Positions 1-7,758 are shown, counted from the stretch's first letter. The stretch is 14,447 nucleotides of DNA from Dunaliella salina (GCA_002284615.2 MU070108.1:142687-157133); one strand, 5' to 3'. Notes: a model not told the origin generated them from the sequence alone. Numbers and translations: made by a program.

Positions 1-50
<50 letters not shown>
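1..50. repeat. (CA)n microsatellite
   Basis: Twenty-five uninterrupted CA dinucleotides open the window. The tract lies directly upstream of a probable splice acceptor (TTGCAG at 67-72), so it probably sits inside the last intron of a gene entering from the left. A (CT)n/(CA)n tract also closes the window. Confidence 0.97.
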
Positions 51-55
<5 letters not shown>

Positions 56-72
56 TGTGTGCATGCTTGCAG

Positions 73-225
73 CACTACGAGTTGATGCGGCAGCGCCAAC
101 AAGTTGAGCTGGACGCCACAAAGCGCTCCTTACGGCTGCAAGCCATGGCTGATCTTGATGCTAGGGTGGATGCGTACAATGCATCGCTGCATATGCCTTG
201 CTATTTTGCAGTCAACAACTTATAG
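73..225 (+). CDS. Probable terminal exon of a gene entering from the left, charged helical C-terminus
   Basis: An acceptor-like TGCATGCTTGCAG ends at 72. From 73 the frame is open for 50 codons and stops at TAG 223-225. The translation begins HYELMRQRQQVELDATKR and is rich in Gln, Arg, Leu and Glu, as expected of a coiled coil, then ends in a short hydrophobic stretch (MPCYFAVNNL). An internal AG|GTGGAT could be a splice donor, in which case the exon would end earlier. TGTAA lies 82 nt after the stop, a good distance for a chlorophyte 3' end. No family is recognised. The exon call rests on the acceptor, the open frame and the poly(A)-type signal together. It could instead be a chance open frame. 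Confidence 0.42.
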   Translation, partial: HYELMRQRQQVELDATKRSLRLQAMADLDARVDAYNASLHMPCYFAVNNL

Positions 226-306
226 TGATGGTTTGTGGCAACGAAATGGAAGCAATTGCAATCCAGGGTTGTGCTACATGCTAGGATGCAGGCATAAAAG
301 CAACAT

Positions 307-311
307 TGTAA
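307..311 (+). terminator. TGTAA polyadenylation-type signal
   Basis: TGTAA is the known poly(A) signal of many chlorophyte nuclear genes. Here it follows the stop codon of the 73-225 exon by 82 nt. A five-base motif is common by chance, so the support is its position. Confidence 0.35.
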
Positions 312-319
312 ATGACCTG

Positions 320-430
320 CCATTCTAGCAGTAGGGACTCGCTGTTTCAGCGCTCGCTGTCAGGTCTCTCCTTTATGCACGCTGGCTTGCCCGGCCTCTG
401 ACTTCTACTGCTCCTTTTGTTAAGGACTTG
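320..430 (+). mobile_element. LINE 3' UTR remnant (copy D)
   Basis: The segment CTCCTTTATGCACGCTGG (about 376-393) matches the 3' UTR of LINE copy C (CTTTCCTTAATGCACGCTGG on the minus strand, near 5968-5987) and of copy A (CTTCCCTTAATGCACGCGG, about 2434-2452). About 25 of 29 bases agree with copy C from CTGTCAGG to CGCTGG. A T-rich end (CTCCTTTTGTT) follows. No coding part remains, which is consistent with extreme 5' truncation. The borders are approximate and no TSD was found. Confidence 0.45.
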
Positions 431-1082
431 AGTGTCTGCTTGTGATGTCAGCTTTGTACGCAAGCACATTAAGCATTGCAATGCAAGCTGTTTCATTGAA
501 GACCTGTGACAATTGTTCACGGTATTTGCGACTGCCCAAGTGTTGCAGTTTGCAGCCCTAAGTTTGACACAATTTTGGATGATTTGCATTTCTGACGTGT
601 TTTTTGCAGTGGAAAAAGCAAATGCCACATTGTCAACGTCAAGAAAAAAAACGTCGTTACTGCCAAAAATTCATAATTTTTTACGTCCCAAAACGTAAAT
701 TACATGTGGAAACATAAGTTACGCCTGATGTCCTCAGCAGTAGATGTGCTGATCGTGAATAAATAATTATGTTTGTTATTGCCTTGTTGCAGAAAAGTGG
801 ACACATTGAGACCCGCAATGGTATTAAAAAAAAAGCATACTTTAATGCGAGGTGAAACTACCTGAGGGTGACTACAAGAAAAGATGACATGTTTTTCATT
901 CTCGGGGATCATCAGCAGCCCGACATAAGTCACAATTAGGGGAAGATCCAGGATTCTAGGTTGCCGTCTCATGACGGAGTGTATGGACGCAGAGTCTGAA
1001 GTGTGCCACGTCGCGAATAACATCCTGGGGGAGATCAAGAAACATGCACTTAGGAAGTCTGGAAGAGGAATAAGTACACAGC
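431..1082. other. Unassigned intergenic DNA
   Basis: I see no supported gene. A minus-strand frame of 156 codons spans 700-1170, but it crosses the LINE A border at 1083-1096, so it cannot be one ancestral gene. There is a run of nine A bases near 826-834, and an acceptor-like TTGCCTTGTTGCAG ends near 792. The right edge is the pre-insertion target of LINE A. Confidence 0.5.
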
Positions 1083-1095
1083 TCTGTTCATGGGC
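1083..1095 (+). repeat. Target-site duplication of LINE copy A, left copy
   Basis: TCTGTTCATGGGC occurs here and again at 2508-2520, flanking the element exactly. The 13/13 identity indicates a fairly recent target-primed insertion. Confidence 0.88.
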
Positions 1096-2346
1096 GACGC
1101 TTGCGCTCGCACCGCAGCCCTCTCTCACGCCATAGACATTGCACTTCCAGACGCCAGGGACCCTTTCCACGATTTCTATTGGCTTTCATTGAAGACCTCT
1201 TCCACACAAAATGATGGCATGCACCGCTCCCACACGCTTCCGAAGCACTATCTCACCAACCTGAGCGACAAACTTAAAACACACATGCACAAGAAACACA
1301 AGCTCGGCTCTGCTGACACCTCTGGATACCACTACCAGAGATGGCAGAAGCTTAACGATGCCACACCACCCACCACCAATGCCAACACTGAAGCTTACAA
1401 CCCAACCCCTCAACTTGCAAACAAGGAGATCAGCAACTCCTTCTGGAAAAGCCCAAAGATAACCCTTACACAGCAAATTAATCTTATGAAGTATCAAACG
1501 GATACACTATACACACAGAGTCATGCCTCCAACTTCAATTTTTCCAGTTCTGATAGATGCCCACTCTGTGCAAATACGGACAGCATTTATCACGTCCTGC
1601 TTAGGTGTACCAACCCAACAATGAGTGGGACGCACACCAACAGGCACCATGCGGCCCTCAGTCTCTGTGTAGAAGCCCTGAGCAAAGGCCGGTATGGCTC
1701 ATCCCTCATTAGCATGGATGGCTGCAATCATGACAGACTTCTGGATCAAGGCATACAAATCCCTGAAAACACCTCTCGAGCTATTCCAGATTGGGTTCTC
1801 CCAAATGACATTGCATCACCTGCTCGGCACCAAAGCCGCCCTGATGCTCTTTCTGTGCACACCATCCCAGGCAGGCAAGCCCACCTTGATCCTACCAAGA
1901 CCACCCCACAAAATAGGGATATTCACATCGTCGAACTTAAATTCTGCCCTGACACAAATCCCTTCATCACTTTAGAACGTGCACGGACTCAACATTCCTA
2001 CACCATAACTAGACTTAAAACGCGCAGCTTAAGAAACCCAAACAGGAATAACAAAGTGACTTTGCATACCATCTTAATTGGTGTGGGTGGCATAATTTAC
2101 AATGAGCTAACAATTACACCTCTCATAAATCTGGGTCTTACCAAGCAGGAAGCCAAATCACTAGCATCCAAGCTCAGGGACCATGCCATCCAAAGATTAT
2201 CCACCATCATTAACACAAGACATGCACTTTGCTTTCAGAGGGCATCTGGAAGGGGGCTTGCTGGGCGCGCGGCGACGGCTGAGGATGGAAGAAGGAGAGT
2301 CCGAGCGCTCAGGGGCATGGCTAGCAATTTTCCAGATCCCCATTAG
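1090..2346 (+). CDS. LINE ORF2 C-terminal fragment: CCHC motif plus putative restriction-like endonuclease domain
   Basis: This is a 418-codon frame. Its ATG (1090) and the next codon come from the duplicated host target site, so the start is fortuitous. Visible in order: a linker containing FYWLS and HKKHKLG; a CCHC motif C-x2-C-x7-H-x4-C (C157, C160, H168, C173); RHH beginning at residue 185; RPD with Asp252; and VELKF with Glu282 and Lys284, giving PD-x29-E-x-K. A conserved tail follows (TLHTILIGVGG, then GLTKQEAKSLASKL) and the frame ends PDPH-stop. A CCHC motif followed by an RH motif and a PD..(D/E)xK core is the known layout of the C-terminal restriction-like endonuclease in R2/NeSL/Dualen-type LINEs. 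The role here, nicking target DNA for target-primed reverse transcription, is inferred. The same motifs with identical spacing occur in copy C. The fragment is probably not expressed as a useful protein. Confidence 0.8.
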   Translation: MGDACARTAALSHAIDIALPDARDPFHDFYWLSLKTSSTQNDGMHRSHTLPKHYLTNLSDKLKTHMHKKHKLGSADTSGYHYQRWQKLNDATPPTTNANTEAYNPTPQLANKEISNSFWKSPKITLTQQINLMKYQTDTLYTQSHASNFNFSSSDRCPLCANTDSIYHVLLRCTNPTMSGTHTNRHHAALSLCVEALSKGRYGSSLISMDGCNHDRLLDQGIQIPENTSRAIPDWVLPNDIASPARHQSRPDALSVHTIPGRQAHLDPTKTTPQNRDIHIVELKFCPDTNPFITLERARTQHSYTITRLKTRSLRNPNRNNKVTLHTILIGVGGIIYNELTITPLINLGLTKQEAKSLASKLRDHAIQRLSTIINTRHALCFQRASGRGLAGRAATAEDGRRRVRALRGMASNFPDPH

Positions 2347-2507
2347 TTCTGTCTCTTGCTCTCTCCTAGGCTAGTTTTGTCTAGTTTAGGTGGAGGGCCT
2401 CCTGGTGGGGCCTCTTACTTTTGTTAGGGGTTCTTCCCTTAATGCACGCGGCCTTTGTCTTGCGTAGGCATTTCTTTTCTTTTCTTTTCTTTCTCTTTCT
2501 GTTCATG
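1096..2507 (+). mobile_element. LINE (non-LTR retrotransposon) copy A, 5'-truncated, with intact C-terminal domain
   Basis: The element is bounded by a perfect 13-bp TSD. Its 5' end falls near the end of the RNase H region: the first residues, after the host-derived Met-Gly, align with the GDESAD segment of copy C. The reverse transcriptase is therefore absent. It keeps one uninterrupted reading frame for the C-terminal domain, a 3' UTR of about 160 nt, and a pyrimidine-rich 3' end (TTTCTTTCTCTT) instead of poly(A). It belongs to the same family as copies B and C. The intact frame and perfect TSD suggest a young insertion, but without RT and an upstream promoter it cannot move on its own. Confidence 0.85.
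2347..2507 (+). other. LINE copy A 3' UTR with pyrimidine-rich tail
   Basis: It shares blocks with copy C: GGTGGGGC, TTAC, GTTAGGGGTTCTTCCCTTAATGCACGC, and GCGTAGGCATTTC. The self-complementary GGAGGGCCTCC could form a stem. Blocks conserved between copies are what one expects of the RNA region recognised by the element's own RT. The tail is (TTTTC)n-like, not poly(A). Confidence 0.7.
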
Positions 2508-2520
2508 GGCAAGGCGTACC
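2508..2520 (+). repeat. Target-site duplication of LINE copy A, right copy
   Basis: Perfect second copy of TCTGTTCATGGGC (see 1083-1095). Confidence 0.88.
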
Positions 2521-3229
2521 ATTGGTATTAAGTCAGCCATTTGCTATTGCGTTCCCTGGGGTGTGAGTTCTGAGGAAGCCAATTGCAGATGAGGCAATTA
2601 TGCCTTTTTCAAGCGTTTTTTAGGTGTGAAGAGTTCTGCCACGAATGGCCAGTACTGAGAGAGTGTGGCCAAGAGCCTCTGCAACTTCATTGGTTAAGGG
2701 CTCAGTCCAGCGTGCCATGTGCAAGCTTCATGGTGCAGCTTATTCAAGAAAGCCACGGCAACAAGTTTGTCAGTTTCCTTGGAACGTTCCTGCATGACAT
2801 TCTGGCTTGCCCATTCGTGTACCAGAGAAACTCCGCCAATTGTTGCGTTTGAGTTCTTATGGTTTGCTGTGGATAGTGCTGTTGATTTCAGTTTCCTATC
2901 CAATGGCTTCACTGTTGCTTTACTACTGACTTGGACACTGAAGCTTCTGATAAAGTGTTTGGAGTCTCATGATGACTACTTATTGAGCTTCAAGGATTGT
3001 AATGCACTTGATACCTCATGCTGACGTGTGGATGCCACCAGGCTACGCTGCAGGTGCTTTTCATGAAACATTGCGATGCCTCTTTGACAGTGGATGCTGA
3101 GAATGGAAGAACGAAGCACATCATGAAAATGTCTGTCATGGACAGACCTCTCAGATCATTTTTCATAATTGTGCTGTCCTTTTAATTCCGTGCTTCATGT
3201 GGTGTCATGAGAGTAATTTTCTGAAACCT
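2521..3229. other. Unassigned DNA, weak reading frames on both strands
   Basis: Overlapping frames of 70-100 codons exist on both strands (for example 2583-2852 + and 2694-2912 -). None shows a recognisable domain or splice structure. The minus frame is hydrophilic and could be an eroded exon, but I cannot support it. Confidence 0.4.
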
Positions 3230-3464
3230 AACACTTCAACCTGCCAGTGGTGGACGTCTTGTGCTTAACTTCACATTTTCATTTCATGCAGAGTGACTGT
3301 GCGCACATTTCTTCTGGCAGTTGACACTTCCAAACTCAGCTTAAGCCTTTGTTTCCACATTCAGTTGACATTTGTACACAAGTTTGAGAATTGTTTCTTT
3401 TTAAGACTGGTCTGGTTACAGGCCTCTGTGTTTCCGCTCAGCTGCCCTAGTAGGCGGATAAAGC
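3230..3464 (+). repeat. Dispersed repeat, copy 1
   Basis: This stretch is similar in order and sequence to about 10640-10817. Shared blocks are CAGTTGACATTT, a T-rich spacer, and CTGTGTTTCCGCTCAGCTGCCCT followed by TAGGCGGATA. It ends within the hairpin at 3409-3540. Its start is approximate. It may be a non-autonomous transposon family, but this is unproven. Confidence 0.6.
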
Positions 3465-3540
3465 AATGTAAGGTAAGGTTACACGCTTTATCCGCCTTCA
3501 AGGGCAGCTGAGCGGAAACACAGAGGTCTGTAACCAGACC
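3409..3540. repeat. Long foldback inverted repeat (56-bp arms, 20-bp loop)
   Basis: The left arm 3409-3464 (begins GGTCTGGTTACAGGCCTCTG, ends GGCGGATAAAGC) is the reverse complement of the right arm 3485-3540 apart from a few differences: one mismatch near base 14 and a short block beside TAGGCGG. The loop 3465-3484 carries GTAAGGTAAGGTTAC. AAGCAATGTAA follows both arms (3461-3471 and 3541-3551), so the family's native flank may be part of the unit. A single-arm relative lies at 10775-10817. It could be a foldback MITE, an inverted duplication of a repeat end, or a small-RNA hairpin source. Confidence 0.85.
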
Positions 3541-3566
3541 AAGCAATGTAAACTTGCCTTACCTAA

Positions 3567-3586
3567 CTATTTACATACACCCAGTA
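3567..3586 (+). repeat. Diverged target-site duplication of LINE copy B, left copy
   Basis: CTATTTACATACACCCAGTA resembles CTATTTACTTCATTACCAGTA at 4031-4051: the first eight and last six bases are identical and the middle has diverged. The pair brackets copy B exactly where its coding homology begins and its pyrimidine tail ends. Confidence 0.5.
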
Positions 3587-3903
3587 GAAATTAAGTTCCA
3601 TGAAGACACAAGGCCACAGTATCAGTTGACACGGCTAAGCAGCAGCATGCAGACCTTTGTAAACTGTAAGCTAAAACAATTCAACCTTTTCTCCTGCGTG
3701 TTGGTGGAACTATTTGTACTGAGCACACCCTGAAGCAATTCAAACAACAAGGACTGGATCACCAACGTGCCACTAAGCTTGCTCAACAACTTCAATATGC
3801 CCACAAACTCGTTTCGCGTGTCGCACGATCGGAAACAAGAGAACTCCCCACAGCCAGGTTCTAGTGCCAAGTGCTTCTGGTAACCCTCCGGATCCCCATT
3901 AGC
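3587..3903 (+). pseudogene. Decayed LINE ORF2 C-terminus (copy B)
   Basis: The first frame gives VEIKFHEDTRP, matching VELKFCPDTNP in copy A and IELKFCSDT in copy C. After a frameshift, the frame from 3670 reads TIQPFLLRVGGTICTEH and then GLDHQRATKLAQQLQYAHKL, matching TLHTILIGVGG and GLTKQEAKSLASKL of copy A, and stops early at 3862-3864. The ancestral PDPH-TAG end is still legible in a third frame at about 3890-3903 (GATCCCCATTAG, also present in copy A). At least two frameshifts are needed, so it is a pseudogene. Confidence 0.72.
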
Positions 3904-4030
3904 ACGTCTTGTCTCTTTTCTTGTGGTGGAGGGGGCTCACGGCTCTTTATGAGCCAATGTGTCTCCTCTGCCTTATTTGATGTAGGGAGAGTTTCTCTGC
4001 CTACATAGTTTTTCATCTCTTTTCCTTTTT
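3587..4030 (+). mobile_element. LINE copy B, strongly 5'-truncated and decayed
   Basis: The element begins at the ExK motif of the putative endonuclease and ends in a pyrimidine-rich tail (CTTTTCCTTTTT). It includes decayed coding sequence (3587-3903) and a 3' UTR (3904-4030). The UTR holds two potential hairpins: GGCTCA..TGAGCC (about 3935-3956), and GTAGG..CCTAC (about 3982-4004). The imperfect TSD and broken frame make it older than copy A. Confidence 0.72.
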
Positions 4031-4051
4031 CTATTTACTTCATTACCAGTA
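4031..4051 (+). repeat. Diverged target-site duplication of LINE copy B, right copy
   Basis: Partner of 3567-3586 (see there). Confidence 0.5.
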
Positions 4052-4768
4052 AGTGATTACCAGGGGTACCAGTGTCACTGTCATGTACATTTCGCTGACT
4101 TGGCAGCACATAGCACTAGTGAATGGGTTTAGAATCCGGATGTTAGGTAACTCTAGCGCAAGGATGGGACCGCTGTTTCCAGCAAGCCCCAGCAGAAGTG
4201 ATTCTGTGTTGGTTCAGCTGCTCTCCCCATCAGAGGCAGCAGTTCCTGGTACCTACATCATACTTCCTGTGCTTGTTTGGCTGCCTGCCCCGCTCTCCCC
4301 GGAGCTCAGACAGCTCTACTCAGCCATCAGTCATACTTAACATGTTACATGAGTACGTCCAAAATCAAAAATCAATGAGGGATAGAACATTCTCAATAAC
4401 TCCGCCAGTTCCTCAGAGCAAGAACAATATCTAGTCCAACTGTCCCAACTACTCGATCCAGGACTCTGCAGCAATCTAGCAATAACACTAATATGACGGG
4501 ACACCAGACAGACACTTTCCCTTGCTTGATGTTGCTTTTTTTCATGAACCTGCTTAATAGTGCACGTGCAGCTTTTCGTACTTTTGGCATATTAATTTGC
4601 AGCTACTATGCCAAACAGTCAAACCTCCTTACTGAAGGCATGGAAACCTAGACCAATTGTGCATGCATGCAATCATGAACATGGCATTCTCAGCTGCAAA
4701 ATGGTCGGGTTGTTGCCCAATGCACTGGAAAAAGAAAATTAATAAGCAATAAAGGGTTTTCCAGAGGT
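4052..4768. other. Unassigned DNA
   Basis: No supported gene. Short plus-strand frames (4053-4340, 4198-4434) overlap in different phases and show no motif. The right part is AT-rich. Confidence 0.45.
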
Positions 4769-4780
4769 GGGGGGGGGGGG
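4769..4780 (+). repeat. G12 homopolymer
   Basis: Twelve consecutive G bases 33 nt upstream of the first ATG of the Gln-rich ORF. A second long G tract lies at 6671-6681. Confidence 0.95.
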
Positions 4781-5610
4781 CAAATTGTGTTTGTCAACAC
4801 ACACAGGGAGAGATGGAGACCGAGCAACTAGTGCGCTAGCTACTGCAAGAGGTCGACGAGCTTAATCATGTGGTAATCCAACCTACAGCAGCAACAGCAG
4901 CAGCAGGAGAGCAGAGCAACTCAGGTCAGCGTTGACCACCTCATCCAGCAAGCAGCAGACACAAACTGGGCAGCAGCGTGCAGCATCAACAGCGAACAGC
5001 GACAAAGCCTCTACAGCGTGCATCTGCTGCGCTCCAGGTACGCAAGGGCATTGCTCTGCGAAGCAACTCCAGCCGGGGTGGAAGCCTTCCTGCATTGCCC
5101 GAGATGGGCAGCGTGCAGCATGTTGAGCACATGCGGGATAACGCTCAGGGCAAGCAGCGATACGCTGTGCAGTTCAGCACGGCCGAGGCAGCGACAGCAT
5201 CGTACACGGGGTTCCGCGACAGCAGCAACGCAGCACCAGCAGTGTTGGACCATGGTCTTGTGGCCACAAGAGGACGCGCTTAAAGAATGTCCTCGTGAGC
5301 CTGGCCATCCAGCTGCAGCAAATAGGCCGGGTGCAGTGCGGGTATGGGGAGGAACTGGTGGTGCAAGCCAGGAGCACAGGCATCCTGGTCAAACATCGGG
5401 AGAGGGAGTTGGTTCCCTACCCCTTCCGCCAGCACCTGCCCGCAGGACTTGTCCCCAGCCCTGGCAAGCCCTTCCGACACCTCAGGGCAGGCCGAGTGGG
5501 ACAGCAGCTCAAGCAGGTACTCAGCAAGCCTGCACCACCAGCAGCTCAAGCTCCCACCCAGCAACAGCAAGACAACCCCGCTTCTGCGCACTGCAACCCC
5601 CTCTTCAAGC

Positions 5611-5637
5611 AGCAACAGTAGCAGCAGCAGCAGCAGT
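5611..5637 (+). repeat. CAG/AGC microsatellite
   Basis: A run of AGCAGC units with one CAA and one TAG interruption, encoding Gln (or Ser in the next phase) within the Gln-rich ORF. Confidence 0.8.
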
Positions 5638-5928
5638 CAGCTCCTCCCCCGCGCGTCACTGGAGCAGTCCCTGACACCCCACCAAAGCGCAAGTCCATAG
5701 ATCATCCCCCCCTCGTAGCACACCCAGCAACAACAGCAGCTCCAGCAGGTCGCTCCTCGGCCAAGCAACTACACCACCCTTCCCTGGCGACAGTAGCAAG
5801 AGCACCTGGGCAGCACATGGCACGCCAAGCAGCAAACGTAGAACAATTGCACCAAGCTCGACCACGTGCTCGCCATATTGCCCAAGCGATTCAAGCAGGA
5901 GGGCACCTGTTGCGCCCTTACACACCGG

Positions 5929-5938
5929 GTGCGTACAT
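5929..5938 (+). repeat. Target-site duplication of LINE copy C, left copy
   Basis: GTGCGTACAT occurs here and at 10118-10127, flanking the whole composite minus-strand LINE. The match is 10/10. Confidence 0.85.
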
Positions 5939-6048
5939 AAAGTAAAGTCTACGCTGATACTTACCAGCGTGCATTAAGGAAAGACCCAACAGTTAGCACT
6001 GGCACTGACAGTAAGCCCCACCAAAGAGGCTTGCTATGAGCAGCCCAG
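5939..6048 (-). other. LINE copy C 3' UTR
   Basis: On the minus strand, after the TAG, it carries GGTGGGGCTTAC and CTTTCCTTAATGCACGCTGG and ends GCGTAGACTTTACTTT at the TSD. These blocks are shared with copy A and, in part, with remnant D. Confidence 0.75.
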
Positions 6049-6438
6049 CTAGTGAGGGTCCTGCCGGTCGTCGGCCATCCATCCGACTGCGCGCCTCGCT
6101 GTCCTGTACGCAGCCCTCCCTGTAGCCCCCTCCCCCAAACCCCCATTGCTTATGTTGCTGAATTGGATGGCATTTTTGGTGTTGTAAATTCTTGTTAGGG
6201 ACTTTACAGCGTGAAAGTGGAGTTCTTTGGCAGTTTTGTTAGCTTTGTCTTTGGTTAGGCCAAGTTTGCAGAGGGGATCAATAGTGTAGGGATTGAAGGT
6301 AGTTCCTGCAACTCCAATTAGTATGGTATGTAATGTAACTCTGTTATTGCGGTGTGTGCCCCAAAGAGATCTTGTGCGTAAGCTTTCAATGGTGTATTTG
6401 TGCTGATTTTGCGCAGTGTGGAGAGCTTGTTCGGGTTT
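6049..6438 (-). pseudogene. LINE copy C, ORF2 C-terminal segment (3' part of the split gene)
   Basis: An uninterrupted 129-codon frame from KPEQALHTAQ to DRQDPH-stop (TAG at 6049-6051). It aligns along its length with copy A: VTLHTILIGVAG (A: VTLHTILIGVGG), LGLTKDKANKTAKEL (A: LGLTKQEAKSLASKL), and the final DPH-stop. It is in frame with the upstream part at 8227 once the insert and one duplicated target are removed. The function of this tail is unknown; it always follows the ExK motif in this family. It has no start of its own. Confidence 0.75.
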
Positions 6439-6670
6439 GGTGTGTCATGCGCGTGGGCGTGCGCGTGCATTCTGCGTAAGGCGCCTAGCCATGGAGCTGC
6501 GCCTCTGTAAATTAGGTGTACTATAGGAAAGCCGCTACGTGCAGGCTCGGGCTCAGACCCGCAGTAACCTTTAGCAATGCCCCTGCAGGAGACTTCCCAT
6601 GCCCTGGAACCTGGGCTAGTGTGTGTGTGTGTAGAACTTGCCTGTGTCATCCCCTCCTTGTGTGCATGGA

Positions 6671-6708
6671 GGGGGGGGGGGACGGACGCTGTGTCCGTCC
6701 CCCCCCCC
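6671..6708. repeat. Perfect G-tract/C-tract hairpin
   Basis: G11-ACGGAC, loop GCTGT, GTCCGT-C10: a 16-bp perfect stem with a 5-nt loop. It could extrude as a cruciform, form a very stable RNA hairpin, or form a quadruplex. No T-run follows, so it is not a bacterial-type terminator. Confidence 0.92.
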
Positions 6709-6914
6709 TGCTTGAAGTGTGAGCTAGACCCTCCTGGGCCATTAGACCTTCGTCTTCAGTCCTGTCCTGTATGTGGGCTCGCCAGAGCCAGACTCGTGTG
6801 TGAGCAGTTTTGTGTTGGGGCGCGCATGTCAATGCGCAGACCCCTTCTTGTTAAGAGGCTCAGACCTCCTATCTTGGTTTGTGCAGGCTCCTTGAAGAGC
6901 AACTTAGGAGGATT

Positions 6915-7247
6915 TCAGTTCCGCTGCTTTTTGTCTTGAGTTAGTTCACGATGCTTCGCTCTCCTCTTGGGCAGACTTGCCTGTGTGTCAGCGTGTGTGT
7001 GCTCCCCAGTCTTGTTCCCTTTCTGTCTTTGTGTCTTCAGGAGGGCTCGTAGAGCCCGACTCTCAGTGTCTGTCTTGGTGTGTGTCTGTTTGAGGCTCTC
7101 AGAGGCTTCTGCTTCTGCAGGTAGCTTTTTAATAATTATTTCTTCTTCTGCCTTTTTCCCTATGGCTTCGGCAGTTAGTTCAGTTTGCTTTGTCTCTCTC
7201 TTGTAATCAATGGAAGCATACGTGTGAAGTGCACCACACAGCGCCAA
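6915..7247 (-). CDS. Hypothetical charged ORF inside the insert
   Basis: A 110-codon frame, strongly hydrophilic and rich in Lys, Glu, Thr and Arg (for example KRETKQTELTAEAIGKKAEE), with likely helical segments in the middle. It ends QDKKQRN-stop. No zinc knuckle, protease, RT or transposase motif is visible. It could be a remnant of an element's first ORF or a chance frame opposite a CT/TG-rich strand, since the plus strand here is pyrimidine-rich and that alone gives Lys/Glu-rich antisense frames. Confidence 0.22.
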   Translation of the reverse strand: MALCGALHTYASIDYKRETKQTELTAEAIGKKAEEEIIIKKLPAEAEASESLKQTHTKTDTESRALRALLKTQRQKGNKTGEHTHADTQASLPKRRAKHRELTQDKKQRN

Positions 7248-7360
7248 GATTGAGAGCCCAGCGTCAGCAAGGGACGACTGGTAAGCAGGAAGGTGGAAGC
7301 AGTGCCAGGACCTCTCTTTCTCTCTCCATGCATGCTCAGCCCTTACAGTCTAACCACAGT

Positions 7361-7513
7361 GGCAGACCAGCACATAAGTCCACACAGGCAACCCGGTGCA
7401 TAAGCCCACACCGGCAGCCCGGCACATAAGTCCACAACGGCAACCCGGTGCAGAAGCCCACACCGGCGATCTGGCAGTAAGTCCCCCGGCAGCCAGGAAC
7501 GTAAGCCCACTGA
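7361..7513 (+). repeat. 26-bp minisatellite, six units
   Basis: Units start with GGCA or GGCG at 7361, 7387, 7413, 7439, 7465 and 7488. Consensus: GGCAnCCCGGnnCATAAG, then YCCACAnC. Unit 5 is 23 bp. Units 1/3 (CACATAAGTCC) and 2/4 (GTGCATAAGCCC) alternate, so the array seems to have grown by a 52-bp dimer. The 26-bp period is not a multiple of three, so overlapping reading frames here are repeat artefacts. Confidence 0.9.
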
Positions 7514-7758
7514 CAGCCAGCTCTCCCTGGCATCTGACTCAGCTCTTACATCACAATAAGTCTGCAAAGGCATTCTAGGGCAGCCTGCTCTCAGTGTGCC
7601 ACAGGCATAGGCTTGACCTCAGCATGGTATCTTCGCCACTCGACACTCCAGCTGTCTAGCCGAGGCCGCGCAGCACTCATAGCAGCGCGCAGCCGAGGCG
7701 CAGGTGAGCAGCCTTCGCAGAAGGGGCAGCAATCCCACACCTGTCAGCCCACCAGTAC

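Larger units (their letters stand above)
4814..5938 (+). pseudogene. Gln/Ala/Pro-rich ORF with frameshifts, cut by LINE copy C
   Basis: Base composition shifts to GC- and CAG-rich from about 4814 to 5938. The first ATG gives METEQLVR, a TAG, then LLQEVDELNH. A later frame (4978-5283) contains KQRYAVQFSTAEAATASY and HGLVATRGR. The downstream frame from about 5280 contains NVLVSLAIQLQQIGRVQCGY, a Gln/Pro-rich middle, an in-frame TAG at 5619-5621 inside a CAG run, PPKRKS (resembling a basic nuclear-localisation signal), and ends PYTPGAY where LINE C enters. Beyond LINE C (from 10128) the same frame continues only RGWGLPCG before a stop. At least one frameshift and two nonsense codons make it non-functional as read. 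An ORF1/Gag-like protein of a retroelement is one possibility and a host Gln-rich protein another. I do not recognise it. Confidence 0.45.

Noticed and set aside
960..1090. Extension of LINE A's RNase H upstream of the ORF
   Set aside because: Apparent weak similarity disappears once the 13-bp TSD fixes the element's 5' end at 1096.
700..1170. 156-codon minus-strand ORF
   Set aside because: It runs across the exact LINE A left junction (1083-1096), so it joins unrelated sequences. It has no motif.
491..1200. 15-base match TTTCATTGAAGACCT at about 492 and 1186
   Set aside because: No similarity continues on either side; likely chance given the window length.
5018..5674. 218-codon plus-strand ORF in the CAG-rich region
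   Set aside because: It conflicts with the frames holding the more protein-like segments and the continuous downstream frame to the LINE C junction. GC/CAG-rich DNA keeps several frames open at once.
7361..7513. CRISPR-like array
   Set aside because: Units are contiguous with no unique spacers; it is a minisatellite in eukaryotic DNA. The same applies to 10150-10310 and 12561-12853.
7190..7578. Overlapping ORFs on both strands near 7.2-7.6 kb
   Set aside because: They read a 26-bp minisatellite in all phases, so they are not evidence of coding.
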